This document shows positions 26,908-35,868 of a stretch of 64,000 nucleotides of DNA, piece after piece. The notes under the pieces are model-generated. The model was not told the DNA's origin and ran no database searches. It saw nothing but the letters and a program-made list of their open reading frames with translations. Source of the DNA: Clostridiales bacterium (lineage in GTDB: Bacteria > Bacillota > Clostridia > Lachnospirales > Lachnospiraceae). Where the stretch lies: assembly GCA_012522735.1 (NCBI GenBank), contig JAAYJU010000092.1, positions 1 through 64,000 on the forward strand. Reading direction: 5' to 3'. Made by a program: the position numbers and the translations under genes. The stretch's first letter is position 1. Every line of letters begins with the position of its first letter.

Positions 26908-28269
26908 TCATTTGATGTATTTTGAAGGTATTTTCTTATTTACTTTCTTATGTTCTAGGACGCTGTCCGACGGTAAACAGCAAAATATAGCAAATAGAAC
27001 ATATAAGTATTTTAATGTTTGCAATGAATCCAGCCATAATAAATTAATGCAGTAGCATGTTGAACCTACTAGCAGCATCTTACTAATCTGTGACTTTTTC
27101 TGAATACTGCTTTTTAGCATATGAATCAAAAAATATAATAGAAAGCCAATATAGCAGATCATGCCAGGATAGGCATAACGTATAAATTCTGCGATATAAA
27201 AGTTATCAACTGACCTAATGAAGGAACCGTTAATCTCACAAGCAAAGCTCCTTTTACGACCTAACCCAATCAATGGATTAAGCCATTCCACCTTAAAAAT
27301 ATACTTTAATTGACTCCTGTAATGTGAGCTGCTTCCAAGTGCTTCAATATCCGCTCCATAAGCCACAGAGAAAGTGCTACCAAAAATTTCATCCAAAACA
27401 CTAGTTATCTGTAATAATATATACTGGGCTACCGATGTATTATGAAAAACTAACAAAAAGGCGGCAAACCCAGCTACAAATATACTTCCTGTCAATAGTA
27501 ATTTTTTTTTATTAATTCTTGAAGAAAATAAAACTAGCAAAATAATTTCCAGTATGAAAACACTTAGTGTGGAACGGGAACCTGTAAAGAATATATTTGC
27601 CGCTGCCATGGCAAACAATAATTTATGCTTCAAAATGTTGATTTCGTCTTTTTCTATGTCATAGCATATAATAGGAATCATAGTGATTAATATTAGTCCA
27701 TAACCTAAGGAGTGAATTGATGGTCCCATGATTCGATAATATCCGGACCTTATAAACTGTCCGGAGTATATTCCTTTTATTGTTTCCAAATAGGAGAAGG
27801 GTGATCGTTGCATTACATATTCCACTAATCCGAGCGCAGTTATTAAATATGAGAAAATCAAAATATATCTTAAGGTTTTTTTAACTCCAAAGTAATTCTG
27901 AATTATATACACCAGCAAATAGTAGGCTAGTATTTCAATAACCGGGTTTAAAAATGCATTAACATCCACTCTAAGGATAGTTGTATAGACTAAAACTATA
28001 ATATAAGGAAGTAATACCATACTATAGGGTGCCTTTACTATTAAGCCTAAAAACTCCTCCTGCTTCTGCTTTATCCCCAGTACAAACATAAACATAATCA
28101 GCATCATCACGCGGAGCACTGTAAAATCAAAGAAAAGAAGGGGTATCCCAAAATATTGAGGTAATACATAAAGAGTTATAAAAAACACGGTACATATAAA
28201 GGAAAATGTCGTTTCTTCTTTGGACGACTTAACATATTTGCTTTCTGCTAAAATGAATGCTTTCTCCAT
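26908..28269 (-). CDS. Wzy-like O-antigen/exopolysaccharide polymerase
   Basis: A 453-residue polytopic protein with about 11 membrane segments and a long outside loop near residues 320-370 containing NPLIGLGRKRSF. This pattern and its place between glycosyltransferases and a Wzx flippase identify the polymerase of a Wzx/Wzy pathway. Wzy proteins have little sequence conservation, so the call rests on topology plus context. Confidence 0.78.
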   Translation of the reverse strand: MEKAFILAESKYVKSSKEETTFSFICTVFFITLYVLPQYFGIPLLFFDFTVLRVMMLIMFMFVLGIKQKQEEFLGLIVKAPYSMVLLPYIIVLVYTTILRVDVNAFLNPVIEILAYYLLVYIIQNYFGVKKTLRYILIFSYLITALGLVEYVMQRSPFSYLETIKGIYSGQFIRSGYYRIMGPSIHSLGYGLILITMIPIICYDIEKDEINILKHKLLFAMAAANIFFTGSRSTLSVFILEIILLVLFSSRINKKKLLLTGSIFVAGFAAFLLVFHNTSVAQYILLQITSVLDEIFGSTFSVAYGADIEALGSSSHYRSQLKYIFKVEWLNPLIGLGRKRSFACEINGSFIRSVDNFYIAEFIRYAYPGMICYIGFLLYFLIHMLKSSIQKKSQISKMLLVGSTCYCINLLWLDSLQTLKYLYVLFAIFCCLPSDSVLEHKKVNKKIPSKYIK

Positions 28270-28280
28270 ATCCTACTCCT

Positions 28281-29210
28281 TTATCCCCTTATAGCCATGT
28301 ATAGCTCCACCGGAATAGATTTTTGACTATGATAGTACCTAAAGTACCGAAAGACCAAAGGTAAGGTGTTCAGATACTTTTTCTCCTTTAATAATTCAAT
28401 TCTGAGTTTTACCGACTCTATATTTTTCTCAAGCAACCGAATCGCCTCATGACCCTTTGCATTATCCTTAGCAAGGCGAAGGGCTGCCTCATGACCTCTT
28501 AGCAAATCTTCTAAGAAATTAATACGCTTGATAAGATTTCTCATTTTACCCATACTGGTATTTGAAGAGTGCAAGCGCCTTCTTACGGTTATCCCGTGAT
28601 ATACATAGGCTCCATCTAAGACTAAGGCCAACTTCCAGACAAATTCATCATGTGCCCAGCCCTCAAACCAATAGGGTTTTATCAGACTAAAAAAGCTCCT
28701 CCGAATGCACATACAGCTTCCCAGGTATCCTATAAATATATTTTTTGCTTGAAGCTTTAAATGCTCTAGGGAGTGATCATTTTTAAACTTTACCAAATCC
28801 TTTGACGAGACTTTATATGCATCAGCTGTACTTTCAAAGGGTTCATATTCCGAGCCCAGCATCAATATAGCTGGATTTCTCTCCATAGCTTCCGTCATGG
28901 CCTCTACCCTGTTCAAGGTCCATATGTCATCCTGATCACAAAAGAATATAATGTCTCCTGTTGTTTTGGTTATTGCTTTAAAAAAATTTGAACCGAAACC
29001 TAAATTCTTCACATTTACCTCAATACTCCATTTGCTCTGCAGATTATGCTTGCAAATAAATGCCTCTACTATGGCTACGGTATTATCCTTAGAGCAATCA
29101 TCACAAATTATAACCTCATCAAGAGCTCTTGTTTGCTTTAGAACGGAGTCTAATTGTTCCTCTATATAATCTGCACCATTATAGGTAGCTATAGCAACTG
29201 ATAGTTTCAT
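28281..29210 (-). CDS. GT2 family glycosyltransferase, rhamnosyltransferase-like
   Basis: A 309-residue GT-A enzyme starting MKLSVAIATYNGADYIEEQL, with IICDDCSKDNT and FCDQDDIW as nucleotide-sugar and DxD-type motifs. The CDQDDIW form is common in rhamnosyltransferase-type GT2 enzymes. It lies 11 bases before the Wzy-like gene. The C-terminus is basic and helical, possibly membrane-associated. Confidence 0.87.
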   Translation of the reverse strand: MKLSVAIATYNGADYIEEQLDSVLKQTRALDEVIICDDCSKDNTVAIVEAFICKHNLQSKWSIEVNVKNLGFGSNFFKAITKTTGDIIFFCDQDDIWTLNRVEAMTEAMERNPAILMLGSEYEPFESTADAYKVSSKDLVKFKNDHSLEHLKLQAKNIFIGYLGSCMCIRRSFFSLIKPYWFEGWAHDEFVWKLALVLDGAYVYHGITVRRRLHSSNTSMGKMRNLIKRINFLEDLLRGHEAALRLAKDNAKGHEAIRLLEKNIESVKLRIELLKEKKYLNTLPLVFRYFRYYHSQKSIPVELYMAIRG

Positions 29211-29226
29211 GTTTGTATCCTTTCAT

Positions 29227-30204
29227 TTATCCCCTCAAAATCAAACCTAATGTTTTTCCTGCCAATTTACAATTCCATGGCTTTACACATCTGATATAGG
29301 CTCCAATCTTCCCTCGAAAATAGTGATTTTGCATATATCCCGGGAAATGATCCTCTATAAAGGAAAAAGTTGTTTCATATAAGTCCTCGGCTATGCTCTG
29401 ATCCTTGATTCTCCCGATCCTACTTAATGAGCTGCAAAATAATATCTTCACACAGAAATATTCCAGCTCCATCCTATATGTAGAATAGAAATTCGATTTC
29501 CTGTAAAACTCTATTATATTCTCTAAAACAGGAAATATATTACCAACCTTTCTGCTTCTATTTGCATTCATAGTTGAACCACCTCTAAGAAAATAGTAAT
29601 AGAAGTGCTCGTTTATATGTATTTCCTTCTTAATAAAGGGTATCGATTTTATATAGAAAGCTGTATCTTCATAAATAAAACCCTCTGGAAAGTCAACTCC
29701 TTCATGCATTAATACCTCTCTGCGAAATAGCTTATTGCAGGGTGATACCTGGGCGTTAATGAACATATCCCTCTGATTCTTGTATTGTCTGATATAGCCT
29801 CTTGCTCTATATTCCTTGGTTCTTTTTCCTTCCTCGCAGAGGTAACGGTAATGACACTCCACCATATCACACTGATTTTCTTCAGCAACCCTATACATTG
29901 TTTCATACATTCCGACATCAACATAATCATCAGAATCCACGAAGCCGATGTATTTTCCTCTGCTTCGTTGGATACCTAGATTTCTGGCAGTTGCCTGTCC
30001 GCCATTTTCTTTTGTATACACCTTGACCTTTTCAGGATATCTATTCTCATATTCAAGCATGATAGAAAGAGAATTATCCGTTGAACCATCATCCACAAGT
30101 AGAATCTCAACTTCCTTAAGAGTTTGATTTACTAAGGATTCCATACATCTACGCAGATACTTTTCTGTATTATATACGGGTATAATCACACTAACATGGA
30201 ACAT
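29227..30204 (-). CDS. GT2 family glycosyltransferase
   Basis: A 325-residue GT-A enzyme with VSVIIPVYNTEKYLRRCMES, LVDDGSTDNS and GFVDSDDYVD (DxD near residue 90). The internal ATG at 30204 has AGAGG eight bases upstream and is chosen over the GTG frame at 30213. It follows the tyrosine autokinase gene and precedes the rhamnosyltransferase-like gene, all on the same strand with gaps below 70 bases. Confidence 0.87.
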   Translation of the reverse strand: MFHVSVIIPVYNTEKYLRRCMESLVNQTLKEVEILLVDDGSTDNSLSIMLEYENRYPEKVKVYTKENGGQATARNLGIQRSRGKYIGFVDSDDYVDVGMYETMYRVAEENQCDMVECHYRYLCEEGKRTKEYRARGYIRQYKNQRDMFINAQVSPCNKLFRREVLMHEGVDFPEGFIYEDTAFYIKSIPFIKKEIHINEHFYYYFLRGGSTMNANRSRKVGNIFPVLENIIEFYRKSNFYSTYRMELEYFCVKILFCSSLSRIGRIKDQSIAEDLYETTFSFIEDHFPGYMQNHYFRGKIGAYIRCVKPWNCKLAGKTLGLILRG

Positions 30205-30263
30205 GAAAGCCACCTCTTACTTCTTTTATGCTTAATGTGCATGATTTTTAGAGTGCATAAAAA

Positions 30264-31643
30264 TCAATTAAGATATTCCTTTCCATAATATTCATAGGGG
30301 TAATCCCGTGATTTTATCGATATACCATTGTATATAAATCCGCAGATATTCGCTCCTAACGCTTCTAATTTACTTACCATCATCTTCCCTCTGTCGTACC
30401 TTGAAACCTTTTCTCTCAAAACTAAAATGTATGCTGTCACATCCTTTGTTAACAGCAAAGCATCAGAAACAATTCCCGCCGGAGGTAAATCTATGAAAAT
30501 GGTATCATACTCCTTTTTACAGTTCTCCAATAATTCATTCCACCTATTGCTAGATAAGAGTTCTGTAGGGTTTGGTGGGATCTCACCTGAGGATATGATA
30601 GATAAATTAGTAAGATATTCAATTATGTATGGTGTATTAACAAAACCAGCTAGATACTCACTGAGTCCATCTATTAACTCAATGCCCAACATCATGCTTA
30701 TACTGCCCTTTCTCATATCAGCATCAATTACTAAGATTTTTTTGCCGATTTGAGTAAAGGATATGGCCAAATTAATTGCGTTTAATGTTTTGCCTTCTGC
30801 TATATCAGAGCTTGTAATCGCATAAACCGGACACTTTTCTAATTGTCCTGTAAACCGTAAATTAGTCCTAATATTGTTATAGGATTCCCTTAAGGCAAAT
30901 GGACTGTCCTCACCTAATATTTTATTTACCTTAATCTTCTTACTATCAGGAGGCATCAAAGGCACCTCGCCTAAAATAGGTATGGTAAACATGTCTCTGA
31001 TCTCAAATTCTTTCCTTATCGTTGTATCTAACAGTCCACGAAGCAGAAATAAAAAAATAGATAAAGCAAAACCACCTATACCCCCTATGGCTGACATTTT
31101 TAGGACACTGGTAGTCTGATATGGATAAGTGGGTAATTCAGCTCTATCTAGTACTTCTATTCCTCCTGATTTTACAATCCTTGTGATTTCATCCGGAGCC
31201 AAATCACCAATAGCATTTGCGATATTCATGGCGTTAACAGGATCCGGATTACGGACACTGACAATAAAGACTGCTGTATTTTCTATTGATGATGCAGTAA
31301 TGTTACCTTTAATATAGTCTGCAGAATAGGGTGACCCTGTTTCCTTAATCAATTTATTAAGAAATGTCTTGCTTCGCAGAATTTGCATGTAGCTTGATAC
31401 CAAATTCCTTGCTTGTGTAAAATCCGAACTGTTAATGTTCACAGTGGGGTCCGTAATATAAGCCGGGTTACTATAAACATAGAATGATATTTGAGCCAAA
31501 TAGACTGACGAGCGTGTGTATTTTGCATAAACCCCCGACAATAATGCTGCTATTACGGTAAATAATAATATGTATTTTAGCTTTACTTTTAAAATCCAGA
31601 AAATTTTCTCTAGATGGAAATTCGTTAATATGGTTTCAAACAT
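30264..31643 (-). CDS. Wzz-type chain-length regulator fused to tyrosine autokinase (BY-kinase)
   Basis: A 459-residue fusion. The N-terminus has two membrane segments (about 25-42 and 175-195) bracketing a Wzz domain. The C-terminal kinase has a P-loop EGKTLNAINLA, Walker A' ILVIDADMRKGS and Walker B TIFIDLPPAG. The P-loop lacks the usual upstream Gly (reads SDIAEGKT). The tail SRDYPYEYYGKEYLN is the tyrosine cluster that is autophosphorylated. It sets polymer length and couples polymerisation to export. Fusion of the two parts in one chain is common but less so in Firmicutes, where they are often separate. Confidence 0.85.
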   Translation of the reverse strand: MFETILTNFHLEKIFWILKVKLKYILLFTVIAALLSGVYAKYTRSSVYLAQISFYVYSNPAYITDPTVNINSSDFTQARNLVSSYMQILRSKTFLNKLIKETGSPYSADYIKGNITASSIENTAVFIVSVRNPDPVNAMNIANAIGDLAPDEITRIVKSGGIEVLDRAELPTYPYQTTSVLKMSAIGGIGGFALSIFLFLLRGLLDTTIRKEFEIRDMFTIPILGEVPLMPPDSKKIKVNKILGEDSPFALRESYNNIRTNLRFTGQLEKCPVYAITSSDIAEGKTLNAINLAISFTQIGKKILVIDADMRKGSISMMLGIELIDGLSEYLAGFVNTPYIIEYLTNLSIISSGEIPPNPTELLSSNRWNELLENCKKEYDTIFIDLPPAGIVSDALLLTKDVTAYILVLREKVSRYDRGKMMVSKLEALGANICGFIYNGISIKSRDYPYEYYGKEYLN

Positions 31644-31695
31644 GATTCTCTCCTCGTAAATAATTTTATTGTATCGTACCTTAATATGTACTTAT

Positions 31696-32157
31696 CTAGA
31701 AAATACCGCCCCCATATACGGCCTTTGGAAAGATTTTAAGCATCTCCTCCCATTGAACGATGAAGAGATCTGCGATCCGATACATAAGTTTCCCTGTAAG
31801 TGAAGCAGAATTTACCCTTGCAAAGGATTCAATATATATGATTTGCTTTCCCATAAGTTTACCTAACAAGCAGGTTGGATAGGTCGCTAAGGCGCCGGTT
31901 GAAATAATACTATAAGGCTTTTCTTTTACTAGTATGTAGAAGGATCTGAAAAAAATTTTAATGAACTTTGGTAAAAACAAGAGCTCCTTTCGATTTATAT
32001 GATTCAAAAAATATACTTGATTACAGAAGCTTAAAGTAGCGAACCCTCCCTTTTCCGTTACAAGATATAGATCATATTTATTTCCTAGCTCAGTAAGTCT
32101 TGCTATTTCCTCCAAATGTCCACCTAATGAAGCTGCAAGGCATATTTTCTGCTTCAT
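31696..32157 (-). CDS. PssD/Alg14-like glycosyltransferase membrane subunit
   Basis: A 153-residue protein with ICLAASLGGHLEEIARL, which contains the GGH nucleotide-sugar motif of Alg14/PssD proteins, and STGALATYPTCLLGKLMGKQ later. In this family it anchors and partners an Alg13-like subunit to add the second sugar on the lipid carrier. The partner lies 15 bases upstream at 32173. The end reads VYGGGIF, close to the usual C-terminus. Confidence 0.85.
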   Translation of the reverse strand: MKQKICLAASLGGHLEEIARLTELGNKYDLYLVTEKGGFATLSFCNQVYFLNHINRKELLFLPKFIKIFFRSFYILVKEKPYSIISTGALATYPTCLLGKLMGKQIIYIESFARVNSASLTGKLMYRIADLFIVQWEEMLKIFPKAVYGGGIF

Positions 32158-32172
32158 AGCATCCTCCTTATA

Positions 32173-32670
32173 TTATATGGAAGTGTTATTATACTCCTTA
32201 TGTAAAAATGCATTAATAATGCCTGAAATCCTATTGGTATTTTCGACATATTCCGCGAAAGGGTATTGTTTACATCGATTCATGACCTCTGCTAAGGTAT
32301 CCTCCTTATGTCGGCATAAAACATAATTCATCTTTTCAAAGGCTTTGGCGATATCGAGCTGATGATCATCTACATGCTCATTGTATCTTCGTAATCTGGG
32401 ATAGACCACTACAGGTTTTTTTGCCTTCAGTGCTGTTATGATGGAACCAACACCGCTATGTGTTATAATAAGTGAAGCCTGAGTTATGTATTCATCAAAT
32501 TGATTTTTATCAATATAACGATGAAATTGATAATTCTTTGGTTCATAGTCAGAAACTCCAATTTGGGCAATCACCTCTTGGGTAATTCCACCCGTTTCAA
32601 TCAAATCGTCCATTTCTATTAACAGCCTGTTCAACTGAAACTTTTGTGTTCCTAATATTACAAATATCAT
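32173..32670 (-). CDS. PssE/Alg13-like glycosyltransferase catalytic subunit
   Basis: A 165-residue GT28 C-terminal-type protein: MIFVILGTQKFQLNRLL at the start and ITHSGVGSIITALKAKKPV as the sugar-nucleotide-binding HSG motif, then VVYPRLRRYNEHVDDHQ. It forms the pair with the PssD-like gene. The internal ATG at 32670 matches the start of relatives and follows GGGGAT; the longer frame to 32709 reads into the promoter region. It is the first gene of the minus-strand polysaccharide operon and is divergent from the two-component genes. Confidence 0.85.
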   Translation of the reverse strand: MIFVILGTQKFQLNRLLIEMDDLIETGGITQEVIAQIGVSDYEPKNYQFHRYIDKNQFDEYITQASLIITHSGVGSIITALKAKKPVVVYPRLRRYNEHVDDHQLDIAKAFEKMNYVLCRHKEDTLAEVMNRCKQYPFAEYVENTNRISGIINAFLHKEYNNTSI

Positions 32671-32725
32671 ACATATCCCCATTCCTTCGATTATCGAAAC
32701 ATGCGACATTTTTTTTTATTTGCTA

Positions 32726-32753
32726 TTGAATTTATTTCCATATAATGTATAAT
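32726..32753 (+). promoter_or_regulatory. Predicted promoter of the two-component/PqqD operon
   Basis: TTGAAT (32726-32731) and TATAAT (32748-32753) are 16 bp apart, about 60 bases before the response regulator start. The 140-base divergent gap could also hold the promoter of the polysaccharide operon. Confidence 0.4.
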
Positions 32754-32811
32754 AATAGCGGTAACGTATTATTATTTCCATTATTTTACATTATAACAGG
32801 GAGATATGAAG

Positions 32812-33498
32812 ATGTCAAATATTCTTTTCGTTGATGATGATATTGACTTTCTTGAAATTAATGCCAGATATTTTACAAAGGAAGGTCATAATGTAAAAAT
32901 ATCATCAACATCGGAGCATGTATTTCGATTATTAAAAAGTTTTCAACCGGATTGTATTGTTCTAGATGTCATGATGCCCGGGATGAATGGGTTTGAGGTA
33001 TGCAAGCGAATTCGATCTTTTTCCAGGGTTCCGATTATCTTCCTAAGTGCTCGTACAGGCGAAAACGATAGAATAAAAGGCTTAATCCTTGGAGGAGATG
33101 ATTATCTTGTTAAGCCCTATAGCTTTCGTGAATTATCAGCCAGAATAAGGGTACAGCTGCGGCATAATTCGCGAATAGATGCTAACCGAATCAGCTACCC
33201 TCCCTTGTCTCTTGATTTAAAACAACACAAGGCATTTTATAATAATGAGGATATTTTACTAAGTAACCGTGAATATGATTTACTGCTACTTCTTGTTACA
33301 AACGCGAATCAAGTTGTAACCTATGAAGCAATCAGCAATCACATCTGGGGGACCTATACAGAAAGTGACCGTAAAACAATCATGGTAATAGCCAGTCGTC
33401 TTCGTAAAAAACTGGACAGCTACCAGGAGCTGACTAATAACATTGAGTCTGTCTGGTCAAAGGGATATACCTTTAATATAAAGCAGGAGTCTTTATGA
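32812..33498 (+). CDS. OmpR-family response regulator
   Basis: A 228-residue regulator: receiver domain with the acidic cluster FVDDDIDF, phospho-acceptor Asp in LDVMMPG (about residue 50) and the Lys in VKPY, then a winged-helix DNA-binding domain (about 130-225). The ATG at 32812 has GGGAG eight bases upstream; an ATG two codons earlier is also possible. The stop overlaps the kinase start by 4 bases (ATGA). By position it likely controls the lasso or polysaccharide operons; this is inferred. Confidence 0.92.
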   Translation: MSNILFVDDDIDFLEINARYFTKEGHNVKISSTSEHVFRLLKSFQPDCIVLDVMMPGMNGFEVCKRIRSFSRVPIIFLSARTGENDRIKGLILGGDDYLVKPYSFRELSARIRVQLRHNSRIDANRISYPPLSLDLKQHKAFYNNEDILLSNREYDLLLLLVTNANQVVTYEAISNHIWGTYTESDRKTIMVIASRLRKKLDSYQELTNNIESVWSKGYTFNIKQESL

Positions 33499-34343
33499 TT
33501 AATAGTGAAGCTAATAAAATGTTATTTACAAAGCCGGAGCTCACAGTCGAGGATTTGACGGTTGCTCTTCATCAGGCAAATTTGAAGCTAAGAGAAGCAA
33601 ATAGAAGATTGGTAGATAGCGAGAAGAAACGTACTGAGCTATTGGCTAACATTTCACATGATCTGAGATCTCCTATCACGACTTTAAGAGGATACGTGGA
33701 ATATCTTCTTTCTTATAATCTACAGGATCATGAAGAGGTTTTATTTATATTAAATCAAATGTATAAGAAATTTCTATCTCTAGATTACTTGTTAAATGAG
33801 ATGTTTATGATTACATCACTAGATGCTTTGGCAGAAATGATTATTCTAATCCCTTATCAGATTAAAAAATGTTTAGTAGATTTTTTTATTTCCTGTGAAA
33901 AGGACAAAAAGTATGCAAAACGTCGATTATCTCTAGAAATACCAGAGGATTTTACATACTATGTTTTACTTAACGTAGAGATGTTTGAACGTGTCTTAGA
34001 CAACCTCTTTACAAATGCCTTAAAGTATTCGAAAGAAAATGATGAAATTCTTATGCAAGCAACACTTAGGGGGAGGGAGATAACAATTGCAATCACTGAT
34101 ACCGGAATTGGTATAGAAGAGGATATGTTGACTAGGATTTTTGAACATACCTTTATGATTTCAGACTCACGTACACCGGAGGATGCTAAGGGCTGCGGAC
34201 TCGGTTTGTCCATTGCATCATCCATTATGGAAAAGCATAAGGGACGGATATGGTGCGAAAGCACCTTGGGCAAGGGAAGTACTTTTTATTTAAGCTTACC
34301 AATATATGAGGAGGAGGTAAAACCTCCGTTAAAAGCTATTTAA
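33495..34343 (+). CDS. Soluble sensor histidine kinase without sensor or membrane domain
   Basis: A 282-residue kinase. It begins with a coiled-coil-like stretch (about 20-45), then the H-box ANISHDLRSPITTLRGY (His near 55), N-box LFTNALKYS, G1 DTGIGIEE and G2 GCGLGLSI. No membrane segment is present and there is no recognisable PAS, GAF or HAMP domain, so its signal is intracellular or delivered by a partner. The last 11 residues are encoded within a GGAGGT/ACCTCC hairpin repeat (34313-34327) that recurs at 37029 and 37077. Confidence 0.9.
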   Translation: MINSEANKMLFTKPELTVEDLTVALHQANLKLREANRRLVDSEKKRTELLANISHDLRSPITTLRGYVEYLLSYNLQDHEEVLFILNQMYKKFLSLDYLLNEMFMITSLDALAEMIILIPYQIKKCLVDFFISCEKDKKYAKRRLSLEIPEDFTYYVLLNVEMFERVLDNLFTNALKYSKENDEILMQATLRGREITIAITDTGIGIEEDMLTRIFEHTFMISDSRTPEDAKGCGLGLSIASSIMEKHKGRIWCESTLGKGSTFYLSLPIYEEEVKPPLKAI

Positions 34344-34371
34344 AATCTATCATTTTATTAGGAGGTTTGAC

Positions 34372-34644
34372 ATGACTGAAAAAAGCAGAGTTAACTTGAT
34401 TAAAAAGCTAGAGGTAACCGACCTAGACGGAGAAAAGGTTATGATTGATTTTTCTTCAGGTAAATATTTTTTACTGAAAGGAGCAGCAAATGAAATATGG
34501 GATTATATCCAAACTCCCATTGTTGTTTCAGATATTTTACATAGGTTAATGAATGTGTATGATGTAGCTGAGGATACCTGCAGAGATAGTATTTTTTCAT
34601 TTCTGACGCAACTAAAGAGTTATGAGTTTATTACCATTGAATAA
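34372..34644 (+). CDS. PqqD-like protein, lasso B1 / RiPP recognition element
   Basis: A 90-residue PqqD-domain protein with the typical IDFSSGKYFLLKGAANEIWDYI segment (split at ~20 residues) and a winged-helix-like C-terminal half. Such proteins (B1, RRE) bind the leader peptide and present it to the B2 protease and cyclase. It is the only PqqD-like gene in the window, so it is the likely B1 for both precursors although it lies 17 kb from precursor 2. It follows the histidine kinase by 28 bases with a GGAGG, and a strong terminator ends the operon. Confidence 0.82.
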   Translation: MTEKSRVNLIKKLEVTDLDGEKVMIDFSSGKYFLLKGAANEIWDYIQTPIVVSDILHRLMNVYDVAEDTCRDSIFSFLTQLKSYEFITIE

Positions 34645-34664
34645 AAAGAGCTTCTCGCTTACGA

Positions 34665-34691
34665 AATCCCTTGATTTTCAAGGGGTTTTTT
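34665..34691 (+). terminator. Terminator of the RR-HK-PqqD operon
   Basis: AATCCCTTGA and TCAAGGGGTT pair around a 3-nt loop (34665-34687), followed by six T residues. The rest of the gap to 34895 holds no other feature. Confidence 0.88.
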
Positions 34692-34895
34692 GTTGCGCAG
34701 TAATAAAGGATATGACCTCTGACTCATTTTGATTCTTAAAATACCAGCCTTCAAAATAACTTCTCTTCGTTAAAGCTCCATAAAAATATGTCATTTCACT
34801 ACTCCGTATATTGGAATTAATTATTAGGTAGAATTATTCTCTGATTTAATGTAGAATAGTTATATTCATTACTTTTATACATAAGAGGTATTATT

Positions 34896-35642
34896 ATGCT
34901 AAGATTTTATTATATTATGTTTCCTGCTATAATATTCAATATTTACTATCTGCCATTGATGTGGTACATAGCAAAAAATCCAGATAAATACTCAGAGCAG
35001 ACCCGTTACAAGGTAGGTCGTAGCCTGATAAGGATGATAAAAAGGCGAGGACGGATTACTACCATATCAAGCGGTCAGGAATTCCTACCGAAGGATGGTG
35101 GATATATCATGTACTCCAATCATCAGGGGAAATATGATATGCTGGGAATTGTATCTACTCATGATAGACCTTGTGCAATCGTCATAGATAAGAAAACCAC
35201 CAAAGAAATTCTTCCAAGGCTTTATACAAAGCTTGTAAAAGGTCAGAAGCTTGATAAAAAAGACCCAAGACAACAGGTAAAGGCAATCTCTCGGGTAATA
35301 AAAGAAATCATAGAAGGCCGAAGATACCTTCTCTTTCCCGAAGGTGGTTATACAGATAATAAGAATACTCTTCTGGAATTCCATCCGGGTTCCTTTAAGA
35401 TTCCTTTAAAGACAAAATGTCCGATTGTACCAGTTACTATATATGATTCCTATAAACCCTTTACTATCAATTCAGTCAAAAGGGTTACGACCCAGGTTCA
35501 TTATCTAGAACCAATTTATTATGAGCAGTATGCTGGAATGTCAACTAGGGAAATATGTGATATGGTATACGAACGAATCAGCAATAAGCTTGCTGAGATT
35601 GAAAAAGGTAAGTTGTTTCCAGAAAATAAAATGGTTGTGTAA
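34896..35642 (+). CDS. PlsC-like lysophospholipid acyltransferase
   Basis: A 248-residue acyltransferase with one N-terminal membrane helix (about 5-24). The catalytic NHxxxxD motif is SNHQGKYDMLG (about residues 70-78), the FPEG block is LFPEGGYTD, and VPVTIYDSYKP is the fourth block. It would acylate glycerolipid precursors at the membrane. GGYT is an unusual follower of FPEG, where GTRS is common. A truncated copy of its first 22 codons occurs at 42486. Confidence 0.85.
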   Translation: MLRFYYIMFPAIIFNIYYLPLMWYIAKNPDKYSEQTRYKVGRSLIRMIKRRGRITTISSGQEFLPKDGGYIMYSNHQGKYDMLGIVSTHDRPCAIVIDKKTTKEILPRLYTKLVKGQKLDKKDPRQQVKAISRVIKEIIEGRRYLLFPEGGYTDNKNTLLEFHPGSFKIPLKTKCPIVPVTIYDSYKPFTINSVKRVTTQVHYLEPIYYEQYAGMSTREICDMVYERISNKLAEIEKGKLFPENKMVV

Positions 35643-35772
35643 TTTACATACATCGCTTTGCCAATAATAATATGAATGTAACGCACATTTTAAAACGTAT
35701 ACAAAATAAACACATATAGGTTCCCTGAACTAAAGAAGTTGGGGATATGGTTGTAAATAAATTATAACATAT

Positions 35773-35820
35773 AAGAACATCCCCTTGCTTCAGTATGTAT
35801 ATAGGTATACCTCCTCCTTT
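35773..35820 (-). pseudogene. Remnant matching the DUF3267 gene at 42602
   Basis: On the minus strand this stretch matches part of the intact DUF3267 gene (the KEEVYLYTYWRKG segment, near 42860-42910) at most positions over roughly 46 bases. It is not translatable in any frame as that protein. Together with the acyltransferase copy at 42486 it marks a decayed segmental duplication. The rest of 35643-35868 shows only AT-rich sequence. Confidence 0.45.
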
Positions 35821-35868
35821 AACAAAGGAACAAAATATGATATCGATTTTAGAAATCTATAGGTGTAA

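Noticed and set aside
30264-31643. Dead tyrosine kinase because of an altered P-loop
   Set aside because: The upstream Gly is replaced, but the EGKT core, Walker A' and Walker B are intact, so loss of activity cannot be claimed.
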